The translations under genes and the position numbers were made by a program. From NCBI RefSeq assembly GCF_024139115.2, contig NC_085139.1, positions 70,289,203 to 70,353,202 of the forward strand: a stretch of 64,000 bases of DNA, in the 5' to 3' direction. Shown in pieces: positions 61,301 through 64,000 of this stretch. Below the pieces are notes generated by a model. It did not search any database and had not been told where the DNA came from. It saw only the letters and a list, made by a program, of their open reading frames with translations. The first letter of the stretch is position 1. Each line of letters starts with the position of its first letter. Origin of the DNA: Armigeres subalbatus (lineage: Eukaryota > Arthropoda > Insecta > Diptera > Culicidae).

Positions 61301-64000
61301 AAAAACTTCCGGAGTAATTCTTGAAGGAGCTTTCGAAGAAATCACGAAGGAATTTCTAGAGAAAGAATTCCTGAAAGAAATTCTGGCGGGATTTCTGAAG
61401 TAACTTTCAGCGGAATTATTGAAGGAGCTTCAGGCGGTATAGGATGTTTTTGGGTTGGACACATTCTCAACTCCCTGGGCATAGTATATCCAATATCCAT
61501 TGTCACATAAGATACATACGCGTGCAATGGCGGGCATAGAAAAGCTTTCAATTAATGACTGAGGAAATGCTAATAGAATAACTAAGTTGAAAAGCAGGCC
61601 AAGTTCCAGTTGGGATGTAGCCATAGAAGAAAAAATCTAAAATATTGTTAATTTAAATGTCTTCAGTAAGAAAAGAGCGCCCAATCAAGGTTTCGTCAAG
61701 AGCGCTGGGTGTCCATGTTTCGGCTCTGCAAACATATGAATTTGCAGTTGAAAAGCAAATTGAGTAATCAAAAAATTCTTTGTACAACTTTTCATGCTGT
61801 TGTCGTAAATTAATCACAAGTGCTGCGCCTCATGACACATGGCAACTCACTACTTGCGATCCAATTGCGACATAACAAAAATGGGAAGAAATAATTTTTT
61901 TGTTTTCATTGTTTTCAATTTGAAGCTCAATAACACGAACGTATATGACCTAAGTGTATCCAATTTCCTCCAAATTTGATCGAAATTTAACAAATCACTT
62001 CAGACGATTTCAATTTACATAAGGCATCTACAAACGTTTTTAATAATGTTGAACAAAACACTCTCCAATATAAGCTTAGTTTATTTTTCACTTTCCTATG
62101 ATATGTACTGACCTTTTGACAATCATATCACCAAAAAAAACTTAAACGATTATTGAAAATTGTATTTTTTCAATGCCTGAAATTTTACGAGAAATGGTTT
62201 GGAACATCAGAGATTTTTTATTTTATTTTATAAACTAGTAAAATCATAGCTTCCTAAATAACTCGTAATCCTCTTTTTTATTAGTTGAATATCTAACGCA
62301 TATTTCTTGTTCAATTTTCTCCATTGTAGAGCACGTCGACAGCGAAGAGGCAAAGAATCTATTCGAAGCAAACTACAGTCATGTCTACTACATTCTTTAC
62401 GACACGTTCGTCCAAGCCGAAGCCAATCTACGGCAGAGAGGTAAGCAAGCTGTTTCTTCCTTTTGTTTCCCCCCAAAAAAATATGCCTGCTTTCAATGTC
62501 AAGCTCAAACGAAAATAATCGAACCGCCCACTCGATGTTAAACCCACTCGCTAATAGTGAACGATTGATGTCTGACGACTTCGCAATATAAAGAACCTTA
62601 TACCCAACTTTCCACAGCTTAAGGTGACGGTCGGTAAACAGAATACATATGTCTTCTCCTGCTTTTCTCTATACTCCTACCCCATTGCTGGCTGCTTAAC
62701 TGTATTAACTTTGGTGACGGAACGGAATGAATGATGGTGATCGAACGCGCAAAATGTAATTCACACCTTTCGGTCAAACCATACCGCGCACACAGAACTA
62801 TCGTTCCACATCGGTAAGTGTGCTGCCGTGAGTGACGCTAATACTCGTTTTGTTCAAAATTTTATCATTTGCGAATACATCATCCTTCATGATTGTGCAC
62901 AAGAACTCACCAGAACACCACTCCCATTGTGAATCACGCATGCTCATGTCACGAGTTTAATCAATATGTAGTTGCATAAATGCCTTTTTGGATTCGAAAT
63001 TGCTTCAAAATATACTAACTGGCTGTCAAATGAGTGTCTGTTTGGAGTAATTTAAAATTCTATGGCGTCTCGTAAACGCAAATTTTCTTCTCCTACTCAG
63101 TGCACAAAACCCACCGGGAGGAATTGGATGGTTCTCTATGGTTGCTGAGCAAAATCCTGACCCTGCTACCGGAGTTGATCGCTCGGCGTTGGCAGGTCCA
63201 CTCGTTAGGTCGCATCCTAGCCAAACTGCTCCACTATGGCAACAGTGTCAAATTGCGGCGTGAAGGCGTCCGCTATTTCCTTCTGTGGTATCAAGCGCTC
63301 GGTGACAATGCTCCGCCCTTCGTTGATGGAATGTTCACCGAACTGGTCCCCGGGTTAACTGTTCCCCAAAAAGGCAGAACGGGACCATTGTCCTCCGACT
63401 CGGAGTACATCGCAACCACGGACATTCTGAATCATCCGAACATGAAGGGCGAACTTGGTGGATCGGTGTTCCACGACACCGGTGCACATCCCGTCAAGTC
63501 ACCGGAGATTCAACCGTTAATCCCGCCCAGCTCCAGCGAACGAACGGCAGCACCAGATCCTAGGGATGGCTTAGAGATCCTGTTGGATTGCATGGTACAG
63601 TCCAGTGGTTGTCTCAAATGGCGAGACAACAACCCCCAGAAACACATCCGAACCCTAAACTTCCTGCTGACGAAGTTCCGAGAACATTATCTTCCCGTAT
63701 TTTGTCCCAACTTCGACTACACCACATCTATCTACGAACCCAAACTGGACCTTCCGGCCATGCGTAATATCTCTAAACGCGAAGAAGTGATGAGCTCCTG
63801 CATCGTTGTGCTAGTGATCTGGATTGCTAAATATACCCACGAGCGGCACATCAGCACCAAATTGGACAACATCCAAATCGACGAAGAATCCGTTGGAGAA
63901 AGTGCGTCACTGTTGTCCAACCTGCGACACATGGGATACACTCAGACGCAGTTGGTCCGCGACGTTCTTTACTCCAGCAGGGAGACAATCAACTTTGTTC
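40343..64000 (+). CDS. RalGAPA1: Ral GTPase-activating protein subunit alpha, first three coding exons (partial)
   Basis: Exons are 40343-40448 (phase 1 donor GTAAGT), 62330-62440 (phase 1 donor GTAAGC) and 63101 to beyond 64000. The product begins MFTKKSNIDLKKSTAKIQD and continues through YSHVYYILYDTFVQAEANL, LLPELIARRWQVHSLG and LRREGVRYFLLWYQAL. I recognise these as the conserved N terminus of the RalGAP alpha subunit. The catalytic Rap/Ran-GAP domain lies at the far C terminus, outside the window. The complete protein works with RalGAP beta to switch off Ral GTPases. The third exon is open to the window end (~300 codons) with no stop. Intron 1 is ~21.9 kb of repeats. The annotation rests on protein similarity plus consensus splice sites. 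Confidence 0.9.
40815..40935 (+). repeat. dispersed repeat, copy 1 (inverted relative to 61.4-61.6 kb)
   Basis: AACTGGAACTTGGCTTGCTT, TCTATTAGCATTTTCTCAG and ATTGAAAGCTTTTC recur on the opposite strand at 61,537-61,625. The pair brackets RalGAP-alpha intron 1. It may be a LINE or SINE 3' end; class not settled. Confidence 0.6.
41045..41580. repeat. dispersed repeat, near-complete copy
   Basis: Starts GCCTTTCGCGTAC, shares CATAGTGTTATATACC, the (TG)n run and ATTCGACGCGGAATCC with copies at 880 and 31,046, and ends CGAGAAAGGCATCATCACC plus GCTAGGTGGATTAA. GCCTTTC(T/G)CG and CGAGAAAGGC are complementary, so it may be a TIR element. Confidence 0.65.
41870..42840 (-). pseudogene. I-like LINE 3' part (RT thumb and RNase H), minus strand
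   Basis: The minus strand reads LGVRLDRHLSFNE, RSVRMRVSKAVIHSRLSHG, then FVEKTTES in another frame, and an RNase H end (GHCG-like, from HFHPRTL/GHCGVKG-type residues near 41,930). Stops and frameshifts are abundant. RNase H after RT indicates an I-type or related clade. Confidence 0.6.
42900..44790 (+). pseudogene. I-like LINE 5' part (ORF1 knuckles and endonuclease), plus strand
   Basis: TRCKSSNATCGNCSGSHP (CCHC knuckle, ~42,935) is followed by Pro/Ser-rich frames. From ~44,270 comes an endonuclease with RTLGGKYRW, SVAIGILQN, INVYIP and GSNHYPMQIS (normally SDHYP) near 44,740. It is opposite in orientation to the 3' part next to it. It is frameshifted and has lost catalytic Asp at the SDH site. 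Confidence 0.6.
44800..45440 (-). pseudogene. I-like LINE ORF2 start, minus strand
   Basis: The minus strand reads LQWNINGYYNYLPDF, AIQEIHRTYINGL and RTLGGQYKWE, the start of an I-type ORF2 endonuclease, preceded by a Pro-rich ORF1 tail. RTLGGQYKW overlaps in element coordinates with RTLGGKYRW of the plus-strand piece, so at least two copies are involved. Confidence 0.55.
45490..47010 (+). pseudogene. Bel/Pao relic (Gag PHD finger to protease)
   Basis: Plus-strand order: PHD-like finger CGMCGPSTCDEKMVGCDGC...CVGLPKMWYC (45,595-45,725), DUF1759-like KFHKFSGRPAQWALFYAAY (45,945-46,005), Gag Cys/His segment (HVCLNEHKGQC, ~46,465), and protease AFLDEGASVTLV (~46,670). The last is the same active-site string as in the intact element at 22.1 kb. 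Frameshifts separate the pieces. It ends at ~47,010 against a minus-strand LINE. Confidence 0.75.
47029..48290 (-). pseudogene. LINE linker and RT N-terminal half
   Basis: From 48,269: KLIRHTWWTSELRCLRNRLGK and SRFWDFI, MITE 47734-47937, then KKRKSSGRLPYNVSYNE and the RT blocks KGPGTDNIPPSFLKN, FPLAWKTASVVPIHK and YRGVSILCCLSKVFEKLI. The last comes after a stop at ~47,320. It ends QIDAIYVDFAKAFDTVPH. The copy is truncated at 47,029 next to the Bel/Pao relic. Confidence 0.75.
47734..47937. mobile_element. hAT-like MITE, 204 bp, 8-bp TSD
   Basis: TIRs begin CAGTGGCGT and share ACCTGTGCACTG further in. ATGAAATC is duplicated (47726-47733, 47938-47945). Confidence 0.9.
48434..48853. mobile_element. 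hAT-like MITE, 420 bp, 8-bp TSD
   Basis: TIRs begin CAGAGTCTATTATATA, with GTTCGACT on both sides (48426-48433, 48854-48861). No coding frame. Confidence 0.9.
48935..49193. mobile_element. TTAA-flanked (piggyBac-type) MITE, 259 bp
   Basis: Ends GGTGACACGGG and CCCGAGTCACC, flanked by TTAA (48931-48934, 49194-49197). Confidence 0.9.
49194..49805 (-). pseudogene. LINE endonuclease domain
   Basis: Starts MSTKVGPEG and quickly enters LVYYQNVRGLRTKI, then VFTETWL (catalytic Glu), RGGGVLVAV, IIAIYLPPNS and SLGDFNLPNL. This is an APE-type endonuclease of jockey/CR1 style. The His-containing SDH block is missing because the frame runs into the TTAA-flanked MITE at 49193. Beyond that MITE the LINE continues in a shifted frame (NMNGRLLDLAFESLPEYLDLV). 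Confidence 0.75.
49816..50560 (-). repeat. tandem ~320-bp units upstream of the LINE endonuclease
   Basis: Two full units and part of a third. Shared words in each include TACTTGCCTG, GTTGGAAGCCC, ACAGGACCxGGATGACTGCA and GCATCCTGG. In minus-strand translation the units also align (CSHPGPV, GEEGFQ/GEGGFQ). The tandem is either ORF1 repeats or promoter-like 5' monomers. Confidence 0.7.
50570..51150. other. intronic stretch, nothing firm
   Basis: A 43-codon plus frame starts METIEKQYALMQ at ~50,848 and ends at TAA, with no recognised family. Otherwise AT-rich. Confidence 0.35.
51151..51588. mobile_element. TIR element, 438 bp, ~57-bp TIRs
   Basis: TTATAAGATTTTACAATT and CATTTACTTCCACTATTT at the left are mirrored on the right with few mismatches. 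No clear target duplication is seen. A second TIR element is nested inside. Confidence 0.8.
51215..51430. mobile_element. nested TA-flanked MITE, 216 bp
   Basis: GGGGAAC...GTTCCCC ends flanked by TA, with subterminal CATCTCA/TGAGATGGA words, inside the 51151-51588 element. Confidence 0.6.
51589..52977. other. intronic stretch, unassigned
   Basis: No recognised family. A 156-codon plus frame (52375-52845) lacks known motifs. A fragment near 52,150-52,240 (CTTTCTCGTTCAACAAAATTG, AAAAATCGGGTATTTGATA) resembles the left end of the dispersed repeat at 880/41,045. Confidence 0.35.
52986..54540. mobile_element. hAT-like element, 1,555 bp, 8-bp TSD
   Basis: TIRs CATAGGCGTAA/TTTACGCCAATG are imperfect. 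CTTATCGC is duplicated (52978-52985, 54541-54548). G-rich (GGGGGGGCC) and C-rich runs sit just inside the ends. Interior ORFs are short and unrecognised, so it is non-autonomous or decayed. Confidence 0.8.
54677..54721. repeat. perfect 19-bp hairpin
   Basis: The left arm ATAAGTATCTAATACCACA and its exact complement are separated by 7 nt (GATAATA). Confidence 0.8.
54762..54879. mobile_element. short TA-flanked MITE, 118 bp
   Basis: CTATGTTCCCACTA versus TAGTGCGAACATAG at the ends, with TA on each side. Confidence 0.6.
54890..55091. repeat. AT-rich repeat with internal inverted words
   Basis: CACGCAGAAAAATAT at the start, then repeated AACAAA(A/C)ATTTTG and GTTGAATTCAACCC words in both orientations. 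Probably an old MITE; boundaries unclear. Confidence 0.35.
55092..55320 (-). mobile_element. TIR element carrying a tRNA-like sequence
   Basis: The ends ATGTGGAAGATATTG and CAATACTTCCACAT are inverted with slight differences. The tRNA-like fold lies in the middle on the minus strand. It could be a tRNA-related SINE with secondary terminal symmetry. Confidence 0.6.
55138..55211 (-). tRNA. tRNA-like sequence (74 nt, AGC anticodon position), probably a repeat-borne pseudo-tRNA
   Basis: The minus strand folds as a cloverleaf: acceptor TCCTTCG/CGAAGGG (one U-G), D arm GCTT...AAGC, anticodon stem CCAGT/ACTGT (one mismatch) with loop CTAGCGT, and T arm ATGGG-TTCGAGT-CCCAT. The loop position gives AGC (Ala), but the body does not look like a normal tRNA-Ala. 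The location inside a TIR element favours a SINE/MITE-derived tRNA relic. The intact A-box-like and B-box (GGGTTCGAGTCC) sequences could still recruit RNA polymerase III. Confidence 0.5.
55321..55966. other. intronic stretch, nothing assigned
   Basis: AT-rich with AAATAAAT-type runs. No TIR, ORF or tandem repeat of note. Confidence 0.4.
55967..56268 (+). mobile_element. Feilai-type SINE, full length
   Basis: GGGGCGCTCCTTAG head, A-box-like GTGCGGTAAGACG, B-box GGGTTCGATTCCC, the body shared with the 11-kb copy, and an (AAG)n tail. ATGTTCATGGG before and ATGTTCGTGGG after the tail look like a target duplication with one change. Confidence 0.85.
56280..57394. other. intronic stretch with ACAY-rich microsatellite
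   Basis: 57,059-57,135 is rich in ACACAT/ATACAC units. The rest is unassigned. A 90-codon frame at 56739-57011 has no known motif. Confidence 0.5.
58315..59735. mobile_element. hAT-like element filled with a minisatellite, 1,421 bp, 8-bp TSD
   Basis: TIRs CAGCGGTTCTCAACCT are perfect over 16 bp, with subterminal GGTACCCC words. CCTTAGAA is duplicated at 58307-58314 and 59736-59743. The interior has no transposase. Most of it is the 23-nt minisatellite, followed by ~180 bp of unique AT-rich sequence near the right end. Confidence 0.92.
58380..59520. repeat. 23-nt minisatellite inside the hAT-like element
   Basis: About 45-50 degenerate units of AGGCTTCCGAGCCTCTTGAA plus ~3 nt (AGG/AGA). The period of 23 is not a multiple of three, so the long FQEA/KRPRSLL-type minus frames drift in phase and are not protein repeats. 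Confidence 0.88.
61440..61640 (-). repeat. dispersed repeat, copy 2 (inverted relative to 40.8 kb)
   Basis: The minus strand reads GGCTACATCCCAACTGGAAC, TTGGCCTGCTTTTCAAC and ATTGAAAGCTTTTC, then GCACGCGTATGTATCTTATG and CAACCCAAAAACATCC. It is more complete than the 40,815 copy. Confidence 0.6.
61641..62329. other. end of RalGAP-alpha intron 1
   Basis: No repeat or gene identified. A pyrimidine-rich stretch (TTTCTTGTTCAATTTTCTCC) precedes the ATTGTAG acceptor at 62,329. Confidence 0.5.
62441..63100. other. RalGAP-alpha intron 2
   Basis: A 660-nt GT-AG intron, from GTAAGC to CTACTCAG. No repeat recognised. Confidence 0.75.

Larger units (their letters stand above)
57395..61437. repeat. degenerate 12-nt satellite in inverted blocks (~4 kb)
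   Basis: The basic unit resembles GGAATTCCTGAA / GGAACTTCTGGA (12 nt), often alternating. Orientation is forward at ~57,540-58,112, reverse at ~58,125-60,030 (excluding the insertion), and forward again from ~60,035. Because 12 is a multiple of three, long frames such as (EEFLKELP)n appear in every block. They are repeat translations, not genes. A hAT-like element interrupts it at 58315-59735. Confidence 0.9.

Noticed and set aside
57549..61345. Many 60-200-codon frames rich in EEFLKEL, FRNSSGSS or EGIPEGT words
   Set aside because: They arise from the 12-nt satellite period in all frames and both strands. There is no start, splice or domain evidence.
1..64000. CRISPR array, bacterial operon, toxin-antitoxin or phage content
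   Set aside because: Spliced genes, SINEs and LINEs show an insect nuclear genome. The tandem repeats lack the direct-repeat/unique-spacer regularity of CRISPR.

Overview
The window is eukaryotic and comes from an insect, most probably an Aedes mosquito. Feilai-type tRNA-derived SINEs lie at 10.8-11.2 and 56.0-56.3 kb. Bel/Pao, Ty1/copia and Ty3/gypsy LTR elements occur together with R1-, CFDP2/RTE-, I- and jockey/CR1-like LINEs. Many short terminal-inverted-repeat elements (MITEs) are present, and the introns are long and transposon-filled with GT-AG borders. The species call rests on remembered repeat sequences and no search was run. I found no bacterial operon, CRISPR array or recognisable new defence system. 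The novelty here is in repeat architecture.

Three host genes are visible. Two are paralogous genes for small secreted Cys-rich proteins of DUF4789 type. They stand head to head: gene 1 on the minus strand at 2186-3262 (3 exons, 251 aa) and gene 2 on the plus strand at 12766-34092 (4 exons, 229 aa). They share intron positions and phases, but the homologous intron is 59 nt in gene 1 and 20,407 nt in gene 2. The third is the 5' end of the Ral GTPase-activating protein alpha subunit gene, plus strand, with coding exons at 40343-40448, 62330-62440 and 63101 to beyond the window end. Its first intron is about 21.9 kb.

Layout. 0-2 kb: copia fragments and dispersed repeats. 2.1-3.3 kb: DUF4789 gene 1. 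4.2-9.4 kb: a pyrimidine minisatellite, (TC)n and (CA)n, then a decayed R1-clade LINE. 10.3-11.2 kb: a MITE and a SINE. 12.7-34.1 kb: DUF4789 gene 2. Its last intron holds LTR/primer-binding-site relics, an R1-like LINE split by a nearly intact 8,256-bp Bel/Pao element (17583-25838, 673-bp LTRs with one difference, 5-bp GGCAG target duplication), a CFDP2-type LINE (26.8-30.9 kb) and a gypsy relic. 34.2-39.7 kb: MITEs, including a four-level nest. 40.3-62.3 kb: RalGAP-alpha intron 1, with I-like LINE pieces in alternating orientation, a Bel/Pao relic, a minus-strand LINE hit by three MITEs, hAT-like elements, a tRNA-like sequence inside a TIR element, a SINE, and about 4 kb of degenerate 12-nt satellite broken by a hAT-like element filled with a 23-nt minisatellite. 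62.3-64 kb: RalGAP-alpha exons.

Only the Bel/Pao element looks young and close to functional. Its gag and pol frames are separated by one base in a T run. The LINE, copia and gypsy copies carry stops, frameshifts or truncations. Insertion order can be read from target-site duplications: R1 before Bel/Pao, and pogo-like before 3-bp-TSD element before hAT-like before 8-bp-TSD MITE.
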